Translations under genes and position numbers: made by a program | From: a virus | DNA length: 43,878 bases | IMG/VR virus record: IMGVR_UViG_3300035156_000075 | Span: 1 to 43,878 of that record | Strand: one strand, 5' to 3' | Notes under the pieces: generated by a model | What the model was told of the DNA's origin: nothing | The model's input: only the letters and a program-made list of their open reading frames with translations | Database searches by the model: none | Part shown: positions 37,405 to 43,878 of the stretch, piece by piece | How positions within the stretch are numbered: position 1 is the first letter of the stretch | Layout of the letters: each line of letters starts with the position of its first letter

Positions 37405-38481
37405 TCAGCTCAGGTTGTTGTTGGTTTTGATATGGCCCAGGACGACATCGAGGCTCGCATTGGCGAACTGCGTGGGGGGAAGCAGACCCTCGTCGATGGT
37501 CTTCTGTACCGTCCAGGCATCGGTGAAGAGCTTGGCGGCCTTGAGCTCGCTGTCACGCTGATAGGACGTGATCTGCTGCGCGTAGAGCAGCTTCTGCTTA
37601 CCGAGCACACCGAGGATCGTCGAACCATCGGTGCGGGTATCCTGGGTCTGAGCCCGCTGGGCTTCAGTCTGTTCCCGGACAAGCGTGACCTGGGCAGGCA
37701 TCGAGGTGCTGACCTGGTACTCAGCAAGCTGCTTCTCGGCAGCGAGCTTACCCATCTGCTGCGGAAGCACTGTGCTCAGGTTGTAGTTCTTGGTCTGGTT
37801 CTCGACATCCACGCCAGTCTTCTGCGCCTGGGTCAGCTCGAACTGACCGGGCAGGACATTGCTCAACTGGTAGTTGGCCGTGTTCAGCTGGGCGTTCTTG
37901 AGCTGCTTGTCGAAGGTGCCGATCTCGAACTGCAGCGGCAGCATGGTCTCGAGATTATACTTCTGGATGCAGTAGCTCATGCTCTCGGTGGCGAGCTTCA
38001 CCTTGGCCAGGGCGAAGTTCGCCTTAACCAGCTGAGCTTCGGAGCGAACCTTGATGAGCTCGACCTTGGCCATGTTCATCGCCACACGGGCGGTGATCGC
38101 TGCGATCTGTGCGGACTGGGCTGCCCAGAATGCCTGGGTCTTGTTGAGCGCGAACTGAACGGCATTGCCCATGGCTGCCTGGGTCAGCTCGATGTACGCC
38201 TTCGTGTACTCAGCCCCGGTGATACGACCCTTGTCGTACTCGGAACCAAGGTGGATCTTCACGCTCTCCATCAGGGCGTCGAAGCTACCGGAGCCACCGA
38301 CTTCACGGGTGGTGACATCCTCGATCGTGACCGCAACGACCTTCTCGTACATGCTGTCGAGGATGCCCGCTGGAATATCAAACAGCGGTCCATCCAGATC
38401 GATGACGGGAATGTCGAACGACATCCCATTCGTCAGGGCCAGAAGGAGAGCTTCCGCTTCGATTTCGGCCCCGCAGCTCAT
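37405..38481 (-). CDS. Virion protein with LPxQ repeats (N4 gp54-like position, 358 aa)
   Basis: ATG 38481 has GAGAGAC upstream. The first 100 residues look like a globular domain. Residues about 110-170 are highly helical (AAMGNAVQFALNKTQAFWA). From residue 174 four related units follow: KYNLETMLPLQFEI, NYQLSNVLPGQFEL, NYNLSTVLPQQMGK and EYQVSTSMPAQVTL. Their spacing is 29, 29 and 22 residues, so the third unit is one heptad shorter. The pattern suggests a long repetitive helical or coiled structure, perhaps part of a tail or ejection conduit. A function is not known to me. Confidence 0.7.
   Translation of the reverse strand: MSCGAEIEAEALLLALTNGMSFDIPVIDLDGPLFDIPAGILDSMYEKVVAVTIEDVTTREVGGSGSFDALMESVKIHLGSEYDKGRITGAEYTKAYIELTQAAMGNAVQFALNKTQAFWAAQSAQIAAITARVAMNMAKVELIKVRSEAQLVKANFALAKVKLATESMSYCIQKYNLETMLPLQFEIGTFDKQLKNAQLNTANYQLSNVLPGQFELTQAQKTGVDVENQTKNYNLSTVLPQQMGKLAAEKQLAEYQVSTSMPAQVTLVREQTEAQRAQTQDTRTDGSTILGVLGKQKLLYAQQITSYQRDSELKAAKLFTDAWTVQKTIDEGLLPPTQFANASLDVVLGHIKTNNNLS
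37657..37962 (-). repeat. Four-fold [Y-x-L/V-S/E...LP-x-Q] protein repeats
   Basis: Unit starts are at residues 174, 203, 232 and 254 of the virion protein. The core Tyr, Leu/Val, Pro and Gln recur in every copy (TMLPLQ, NVLPGQ, TVLPQQ, TSMPAQ). Two spacings of 29 residues and one of 22 differ by exactly seven. This is a coding repeat, not a DNA repeat, since codons differ between copies. Confidence 0.7.
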
Positions 38482-38516
38482 GGTGATGTCTCTCTATTCT
38501 GTCTCTGGTTCAGGAT

Positions 38517-38556
38517 ACGAAAAGGCCCACCAGCTCCGTCTGGAACGGGTGGGCCT
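38517..38556 (-). terminator. Rho-independent terminator on the late strand
   Basis: AGGCCCACC (38523-38531) pairs with GGTGGGCCT (38548-38556) across a GTCTGGAAC-type loop. On the minus strand the transcript then reads TTTTCG after the stem, so it fits a leftward intrinsic terminator. It follows the 38577-39185 gene and precedes the LPxQ-repeat gene. Confidence 0.75.
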
Positions 38557-38576
38557 GGATCAGGAAGCGGACCCGA

Positions 38577-39185
38577 TCAGTCCTCGTCGGTGTTGTCGGC
38601 AAGACCCGCCGCAGCCTGGGTGGCAGCAAGACGCTCAAGCTCCTTGGCAGTCAGTGGCGGCAGGATCTCGAGAGCGAACTCACGGACCCACCGGACGGAG
38701 ACAGTGGGAGTGTCCCCGACCGTGCCCTTCTTGGTCTGGATGTCGAGAAACTTCCGGCTCTCCATCATCGTGTAGATACATTTCGGAATGTGATAACCGT
38801 TGTCGGTGGCTTCACCGAAAGGGACGAACTTGCGGACGGTACCGATGTACTCATTGGCAACCGTGAGGATCTCACCATGCAGATCCTTCTTCTTGGGATC
38901 CAGGTTGGTGATGCGGCAGCGGATGAGCTTGAGCTCTTCCTTCATGAGGTAGTCGCGAAGCGACATGACCTTCACGGCGGGCTCAGTCTCACCGACCAGG
39001 GGATTGGCCTGCGGTGCTTCGGCCACGACTTCCTCGGTGCCTTCCTGCTTGGCGGCAACCTTGGCCTTGAGTGCGGCAAGCCCGATGTTATTCGAGAACA
39101 CGAGACCCATCACACGGGCACGGTCCTTGAGGATGGTGAGCTCGTCGGGCAGAGCTGCCTGAGCCTGGCTCTGTTCGTCGGTCAT
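38577..39185 (-). CDS. Virion or late protein, N4 gp55-like (202 aa)
   Basis: ATG 39185 has AAAGAGAGATC upstream. The first 50 residues (DELTILKDRARVMGLVFSNN, then IGLAALKAKVA) resemble the short helical LEM/SAP-like motif that I associate with phage proteins near the capsid gene. A variable acidic linker follows, then a beta-rich C-terminal domain (KEELKLIRCRITNLDPKKKD, EYIGTVRKFVPFGEATDNGY). It directly follows the capsid gene in transcription order, as gp55 does in N4. Function is not established. Confidence 0.7.
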   Translation of the reverse strand: MTDEQSQAQAALPDELTILKDRARVMGLVFSNNIGLAALKAKVAAKQEGTEEVVAEAPQANPLVGETEPAVKVMSLRDYLMKEELKLIRCRITNLDPKKKDLHGEILTVANEYIGTVRKFVPFGEATDNGYHIPKCIYTMMESRKFLDIQTKKGTVGDTPTVSVRWVREFALEILPPLTAKELERLAATQAAAGLADNTDED

Positions 39186-39226
39186 GATGATCTCTCTTTG
39201 TGAGAAGGTAGTTGGAATAGAGAAGA

Positions 39227-39250
39227 GGGAGAGGGCCTAAGCCCTCTCCC
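39227..39250 (-). terminator. Terminator after the major capsid gene
   Basis: GGGAGAGGGC (39227-39236) pairs perfectly with GCCCTCTCCC (39241-39250) around CTAA. On the minus strand the stem is followed by TCTTCTCTATTCC, a moderately U-rich run. It sits seven bases after the capsid stop, a usual place for a terminator that limits capsid read-through. Confidence 0.7.
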
Positions 39251-39257
39251 ATTCGGC

Positions 39258-40490
39258 TCACATCGGAGCGACGGTCTTGATGATCGCAATGCGTTCCGGG
39301 CGCTTCACGAGCAGGCCATAATACCACTTGATCGAGCTGAAGCCCGTCTCACCGTAGGGGTCGGTGCGATCGGCCGTGGCCATACCGGGCATCTTGGTCA
39401 TGACCGAGAACTTCACCGTCTTGCCATCCGTCTGGAAGCCAATGGTGGAGAAGCTGTCGTCACCGACCACGAGCATCGGGAACACGTCGTAGCGCAGCGT
39501 CCCGGACTTGGTGGTCGCACGGTAGCCGGGGTTGGCCGTCACCGTGGCACCAGCGCCCGCCCAGTTCAGCATCTCGGGAACCTGGATGATGCGGAAGGCA
39601 TCAATGGTCCCGATCTCGCCGTTCATCAGCGTGCCAGCGTCACCGTAGTGCTGGACCGCGATGAACGCCTTGTTGCCGAAGTAGTCGGTCATGCGCTTCA
39701 GCGTCGGAGCCAGCTCGGAGCCGACGAACATCACGCGGGTCGCACCGATCACCTTGGTGTCGATGTTGCGCGAACCAGTGATAATGGTCGTCTGCTTCGG
39801 GGTGCGGTTGTCGGTGAGGATCTGGTCCAGGCGGACCAGGTTGTCGTAGGTCACCACGCTCGCCGGGATGGCAGGCGTCGAACCATTGATCGGGACGATC
39901 TGACCCGTCACAGTGGCATCGGAGGTGGCCGCACCGGCAAAGAGAACCACGCCAGCGGACGACAGCAGATCCTTCTGAAGCACCGCTTCCGTCAGCTGCA
40001 CGGCGCCGGTCATCAGCTCACGGGAGAGGTGATCCTTCAGCTCGTCATCGGAGTCGAAGTCCATGCTCTCCTGCGTGAACTCGGTGAAGAAGCCGAACTT
40101 GTGGATCGTCCCCTCACGCTCGATACGCGTGAAGCCGACGCGGTTCACACGACCGCCGTTCTCACCGAGAACCGGCAGGCGGGCATTGATGACGCCGATG
40201 TCGCGGGACGAACCGTAGAGGTTGCCGTTGGCAATGGTGGCACCAGCCGCATCGAGACCCTGGCTGTTGACGTTGCGGTCATCCAGCAGGGGGATGTACT
40301 CATAGACCTTGATGGTCTTGCCGAAGTTCTTCGGCATGTTGACGACGTTCGCGAGGGGCATGAAATACTGCTCCTTGCGGGTCGTGATCAGCGACTTCTT
40401 GAGCCAGAAGAACGTGTTCATCTGGTTCGAGTTGGCACTATCGATGGTGGACTTGGTGCCCTCTCGTGGGGCGTTATACTGAAGAGCCAT
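39258..40490 (-). CDS. Major capsid protein (N4 gp56-like)
   Basis: The 410-residue product opens with [20 protein letters not shown], followed by a long N-arm with [28 protein letters not shown] and a [27 protein letters not shown] segment. [18 protein letters not shown] helix, [20 protein letters not shown] and [18 protein letters not shown] follow. These are features I recognise in HK97-fold capsid proteins of N4-like phages. Its place between scaffold and gp55-like genes agrees. Start: AAGGAAAG upstream of the ATG. Confidence 0.85.
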   Translation of the reverse strand: MALQYNAPREGTKSTIDSANSNQMNTFFWLKKSLITTRKEQYFMPLANVVNMPKNFGKTIKVYEYIPLLDDRNVNSQGLDAAGATIANGNLYGSSRDIGVINARLPVLGENGGRVNRVGFTRIEREGTIHKFGFFTEFTQESMDFDSDDELKDHLSRELMTGAVQLTEAVLQKDLLSSAGVVLFAGAATSDATVTGQIVPINGSTPAIPASVVTYDNLVRLDQILTDNRTPKQTTIITGSRNIDTKVIGATRVMFVGSELAPTLKRMTDYFGNKAFIAVQHYGDAGTLMNGEIGTIDAFRIIQVPEMLNWAGAGATVTANPGYRATTKSGTLRYDVFPMLVVGDDSFSTIGFQTDGKTVKFSVMTKMPGMATADRTDPYGETGFSSIKWYYGLLVKRPERIAIIKTVAPM

Positions 40491-40546
40491 GGAAGCGATC
40501 TTTCCTTGTGGAAGCTGGGAGGTTCTGGATCAGGGGTTCAGCGAAC

Positions 40547-41731
40547 TCACACCCGGCCCGCGTACTGCTTCATGAAAGCATCGTCGCTCATGGCGAGCGG
40601 ATTGATGATCGGCTGAGCAGACTTGGACGTGGTGCGAGAGGAGGAAGCGGCACTGGCCTTGTCATTGTTGATGACAGTGGAACCAGGTGCGGCCACTCGA
40701 ACGGCGACAGGAACAGGTGCGGGAGCAGCGACCGGAGCAGTCTGAACAGGCGCACGAACCAGGTCGGCGAATCCATTCACTGCTTCGAGCTGCAAACCCA
40801 CATCCCGGTAGGCCTGAAGAAAGGAAACGTTGGGGGAGATCTGTCCCAAGGTCTTGCGACGATCGATCTCGGAGGTGATGCGGGCATAGATGCCGTTCTC
40901 ACGCTGCTCCTGGATCACGGTCAGGACTTCGGGGGAACTCCACAGCACATCCTTCGAGGCTTGATCCCAGTCGGCATTGATGGCTTGGATCGTCTTCTGC
41001 CCGGCTTCGCTGGATTTCATGTCATCCAGAACCGTGCGGAAGCTTGCCTCCTCATCACTGACCTTGTGATTGCCCACTTGGTAGGCTGGCTCGACGGAGG
41101 TATCGATCTCCATCGGGTCGATGCCAGAGTCCTTCACGAGCTTCCGGATAGCGTCGGGATTCTTCTTCTCGATGTCGATCAAGAAGGAGAGCTTGCCCTC
41201 ATCCAGTAGGCCGTTGTTCTCGAGCATCATCAGAACCTTCCGATGCGGGGCAATCGCCTGCATCTTCCGGGTATAGTTCGCACCCATCTGCATCAGCTGC
41301 TTGGCTTCGGCAGGGGACTTGAGCTCGATGGTTTTCCCGTTCGCGGTGAACGGAGCCATGAAGTCCTTGTAGGCCCCCTCATAATTGATGGTGGCCTGCG
41401 TCGTCTCTGGGGGAGTCTCGACGGCATCGGTCTTTGCAGCCTTCGCGGGATCCTGCGGATCCCCGGACTGCACGACCTCTGCCTGGACTTCCCCCTCAAT
41501 CTTGAGGGTTCCCGTTTTGTTCTCCAAAGGAGCAACAACGGGATCCTTGGTATCCGTCTTATCCTCTGGCTCAACGACCGGAGGGGTCTCAACCACCGGC
41601 TCTGCAGCCGGGGTCTCGACGACTGGCTCGGCTACAACGGGTTCCGGAGAGGTCTCCGGACCGTTGAGCTTGGAGAAGTCATCGTCCGACATCCCAAGGA
41701 AGTCGGACTCAGAAGTCTGAGTGTCACTCAT
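40547..41731 (-). CDS. Scaffold-like late protein (N4 gp57 position, 394 aa)
   Basis: ATG 41731 is chosen because it overlaps the upstream stop as TGATG; GTG 41734 is the alternative. The first 120 residues are Glu/Pro/Val-rich and disordered (EPVVAEPVVETPAAEPVVET). The middle has a globular helical domain (KDFMAPFTANGKTIELKSPA and NYTRKMQAIAPHRKVLMMLE). The C-terminus is helical with a Pro/Val-rich tail (APVQTAPVAAPAPVPVAVRV). Acidic, helical, located just before the capsid gene: typical for phage scaffolding proteins. Some annotations call the N4 equivalent a tape-measure protein, which I think less likely. Confidence 0.7.
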   Translation of the reverse strand: MSDTQTSESDFLGMSDDDFSKLNGPETSPEPVVAEPVVETPAAEPVVETPPVVEPEDKTDTKDPVVAPLENKTGTLKIEGEVQAEVVQSGDPQDPAKAAKTDAVETPPETTQATINYEGAYKDFMAPFTANGKTIELKSPAEAKQLMQMGANYTRKMQAIAPHRKVLMMLENNGLLDEGKLSFLIDIEKKNPDAIRKLVKDSGIDPMEIDTSVEPAYQVGNHKVSDEEASFRTVLDDMKSSEAGQKTIQAINADWDQASKDVLWSSPEVLTVIQEQRENGIYARITSEIDRRKTLGQISPNVSFLQAYRDVGLQLEAVNGFADLVRAPVQTAPVAAPAPVPVAVRVAAPGSTVINNDKASAASSSRTTSKSAQPIINPLAMSDDAFMKQYAGRV

Positions 41732-42087
41732 CACTCAGCCCCCTGCTCTTCCTCGGCGCGGGCTTCGACGAGCTCTGCTTCAAGCGTACCCATCTGGTTC
41801 TCAGCGTAGGAACCCATCTGGGTCACCACGGAGAGGTACCGCTTCAGGTGACCCGACGCCTGAGCCAGACCGAGGGCATCAGCACGCTCATTGGCAGCCA
41901 GGGCCGGATCGCAGGACATCTGCACATAACGGGCAGCCTCGTCCCGGCAGAAGCCATCCAGAATGAGTGAACGAAAGTCGATGTTCTTAGCCAGGCGTTG
42001 AGCAGCCTGACGACGATCAACAAGTTCCTTCCACTCTTCACGCTGGATCTCGAGCTTCTGGACTTCGGTGGGGATGACTTCAGACAT
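41731..42087 (-). CDS. Small helical late protein (N4 gp58 position, 118 aa)
   Basis: ATG 42087 has CAGGACCAATC upstream. The product is almost entirely helical with a Glu/Arg-rich coiled-coil look (EVQKLEIQREEWKELVDRRQ and GTLEAELVEARAEEEQGAE) and a central region with two Cys (DGFCRDEAARYVQMSCD). It lies between portal and scaffold genes, as in N4. The role is not assigned. Its stop overlaps the scaffold start. Confidence 0.7.
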   Translation of the reverse strand: MSEVIPTEVQKLEIQREEWKELVDRRQAAQRLAKNIDFRSLILDGFCRDEAARYVQMSCDPALAANERADALGLAQASGHLKRYLSVVTQMGSYAENQMGTLEAELVEARAEEEQGAE

Positions 42088-42111
42088 GTCTGATTGGTCC
42101 TGAGTTAATCG

Positions 42112-43878
42112 TTACTGCATGAGTGGAGCGGGAGAGAGTTGCGGATTACGTCCACCCATCCTCTCCAGATCGTCACTCATAGCATTGAAACCAATCGCGG
42201 CTTCAACATCAGGTTGCTTTTCGCCTTCTTTCTTTGGAGTTGCAATAGCTTTCGTTACAGCCAAGTTCTGATTGCCACGAGACTGAGCCTGTTGCTTCTC
42301 TAGTTCTCGGGCATGAGTGGTACCGCTCTCGTTCTCTACATAGTCCAAGTTAGTCTTATCTTTGAGGGCGAGTGCCTGTTGTGCCTTTGCCTGGTTGAGT
42401 TCTACTTCAGACTTCAGCTTGGCAACCTCCATCTGAGCCTTCTCGATCTCGAGCTGCTGCATCTGCTGCTGCTCGGGAGAGGGCTCTGCCTTGAAGGTCC
42501 GGACACGGTGAGCCAGTTCGGGCATACGCTTGAGATCACAGAGATCGGCCATGATCAGCTGAGCCAGGTCAGGCATCTTCGGGCCGATCGTTTGCAGCAT
42601 GAAGGCCATGTCCTGGGCCTTGGCATTGTCCACCTCGACGGTGGAGATGTCGGTCTCGAGGTCGAAGTCACCAGCCAGTTCCTCGCGCTTGACCACCACG
42701 AACTCATTGTTGGTGACGCGAACCACTTCCTCTTCCGAGAGGAAGGCCCCGTTCATCGAGATGAACTTGCGGCCGATGTCGGTCATGCCCTTCGCCAGAC
42801 GACGAAGGATGGCCATCTCACGCTTGGAGGCAGCATCCATGACACCCCGGATACCGGCTGCCACGTCGCCATAGGCTTCACCGGACATGCCACCGGAGAA
42901 GCTCTTCACACCGGTCAGAGCCTCTGCTTCCTGGTTCTGAAGGTTGAGCATGAGCAACGCGCTCTGAGGAATATCGGGATACTTGTGCTCGACGACACCA
43001 GCACTCGGATGCGTGGTCGGGTTGAACTCGTAGTCATCTCCGTTCTCGTAGCGGCGCCTGTTCAACGCATCGAGCATCCCCTTCTGCATTCCGCGCTGAC
43101 CGTTGGCGGACCGACCCAGGAGATCGATCATGCCTCGTGTCACGGCACCGAGGATCTGCTGGTTCTCCTCGAGGAGCTCAGCATCGGCTTCGCCGTAGAG
43201 ATCACGCTTCACCGGCAGATAGGGAATGATGACGAAGGGAATCGCCTGATCCGGGAAGGGGTTCTCTTCCATCCGGATGATGGTGTCACCGATCCAGGTA
43301 CACACGATGGGAACCAGGGTGCCCGTACCGTGGATGTCGTAGAGACCCCAATACTCATACGCCACCACGCGCTTACGCATGGGGTCACTGAAGTTGAAGT
43401 CACTCGGGGTCTTGGTGGCATGATCCGGCTCCATGATGGGAGCGTTGTTCTCCCAGTGGACCTTATCGAGATTCTTGTATCGCTTACCTTCCTTCTTCAG
43501 ATCCGCCTGGTTCGTCTCGAAGGACTGTATGGCGAAGAGTGCCTTGAGCGCATCACCCTGGCAGCTCGGGTCGAAGAACACGTTGGTGGGGTTACACACC
43601 TCAACGGTCGGGCGGTTCTCGAGCACCTTGTCGATGGTGACTTCCTGCTCGCCTGACTGCACCGCATAGGTCATCACACCCTGCTCTTCGTAGAGCTTGA
43701 TGGCTTCCTTGATAGCGGGCTCGGCGTGCTCCTCGAAGGAACGGGGATCCTCTTCCTTGGCGGCAATGGCCTGCTTCAGAAGCTCAGCCTGTTCCTCGTC
43801 CTGGATCTCAAAGTGCTCGAACACCGGAACCATCTGCTTGATGGGAACCGTGATGCGCTTCCAACCCACACGGACGAT
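42112..43878 (-). CDS. Portal protein (N4 gp59-like), N-terminus outside window
   Basis: The frame is open to the window edge. The GTG at 43869 is not the likely start, because N4-like portals are longer (about 760 residues). The 589 visible residues have the portal features: [28 protein letters not shown]-like segment [20 protein letters not shown], a [20 protein letters not shown] stretch and long C-terminal helices rich in Gln/Lys ([20 protein letters not shown]). The portal ring sits at one capsid vertex as the DNA channel. The C-terminal 100 residues (42120-42420) are AT-richer than the rest. Confidence 0.82.
   Translation of the reverse strand: MVRVGWKRITVPIKQMVPVFEHFEIQDEEQAELLKQAIAAKEEDPRSFEEHAEPAIKEAIKLYEEQGVMTYAVQSGEQEVTIDKVLENRPTVEVCNPTNVFFDPSCQGDALKALFAIQSFETNQADLKKEGKRYKNLDKVHWENNAPIMEPDHATKTPSDFNFSDPMRKRVVAYEYWGLYDIHGTGTLVPIVCTWIGDTIIRMEENPFPDQAIPFVIIPYLPVKRDLYGEADAELLEENQQILGAVTRGMIDLLGRSANGQRGMQKGMLDALNRRRYENGDDYEFNPTTHPSAGVVEHKYPDIPQSALLMLNLQNQEAEALTGVKSFSGGMSGEAYGDVAAGIRGVMDAASKREMAILRRLAKGMTDIGRKFISMNGAFLSEEEVVRVTNNEFVVVKREELAGDFDLETDISTVEVDNAKAQDMAFMLQTIGPKMPDLAQLIMADLCDLKRMPELAHRVRTFKAEPSPEQQQMQQLEIEKAQMEVAKLKSEVELNQAKAQQALALKDKTNLDYVENESGTTHARELEKQQAQSRGNQNLAVTKAIATPKKEGEKQPDVEAAIGFNAMSDDLERMGGRNPQLSPAPLMQ

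Noticed and set aside
42313-43656. 447-codon plus-strand ORF opposite the portal gene
   Set aside because: Antisense shadow of a recognisable portal gene; no RBS and no domain.
1-43878. CRISPR arrays, tRNA genes, insertion sequences, integrase or attachment sites
   Set aside because: No direct-repeat array, cloverleaf-like segment, transposase or recombinase was found on reading both strands.

Overview
This window is a stretch of a lytic, N4-like podovirus genome (family Schitoviridae). The identification rests on gene content and order. There is a very large (3606 codon) leftward gene carrying single-subunit RNA polymerase motifs, which matches the encapsidated virion RNA polymerase (vRNAP) of N4. 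It is preceded by the N4 structural series (portal, small protein, scaffold-like protein, major capsid protein, further virion proteins). It converges with a rightward replication block in the N4 order: family A DNA polymerase, PD-(D/E)XK nuclease, primase, RecA-like ATPase, single-stranded DNA-binding protein. The host cannot be named from the sequence. A lipoprotein signal and the N4-type layout point to a Gram-negative bacterium. I see no tRNA, integrase, repressor or CRISPR array.

Layout. (1) 1-927, plus strand: the 3' part of a group I intron with an HNH endonuclease ORF, then the 3' exon of a MoxR-like AAA+ ATPase. (2) 939-3774: small orphan genes packed stop-to-start, then the zincin/VWA partner of the ATPase. 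(3) 3785-8282: nucleotide metabolism and small regulators, namely a dCTP deaminase-type domain fused to a glutaredoxin, ThyX, a MazG-like pyrophosphohydrolase, two helix-turn-helix proteins and a small membrane protein, separated by several strong hairpins. (4) 8359-20425: replication and recombination, namely SF1 helicase, DNA polymerase, nuclease with a Cys cluster, an inserted HNH-AP2 homing endonuclease, primase, ATPase, SSB, RuvC-like resolvase, and a Pro-rich protein that shares its C-terminal tail with SSB. (5) 20478-20753: a BamE-like lipoprotein. (6) 20754-20989: a structured convergent intergenic region. (7) 20990-43878, minus strand: the late virion genes.

How the genes would work together follows from N4 biology, not from this sequence alone. 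vRNAP is injected with the DNA and makes early RNA. A phage heterodimeric RNA polymerase (not in this window) makes middle RNA, probably most of the plus-strand genes here. Host RNA polymerase aided by the phage SSB makes the late leftward transcript. The replication genes form one module with SSB as hub. The virion genes build the capsid (portal, scaffold, MCP) and the injected or ejection-associated proteins, one of which has a peptidoglycan-peptidase-like (LAS/VanY) domain.

Points most worth a second look: the group I intron that appears to split the ATPase gene; a pair of matching hairpins upstream of two replication-region genes; the C-terminal tail shared by SSB and a nearby protein; a zincin (HELIHA) motif inside the vRNAP; the deaminase-glutaredoxin fusion; an AT-rich patch covering the ThyX signature; and 29-residue repeats in a virion protein.
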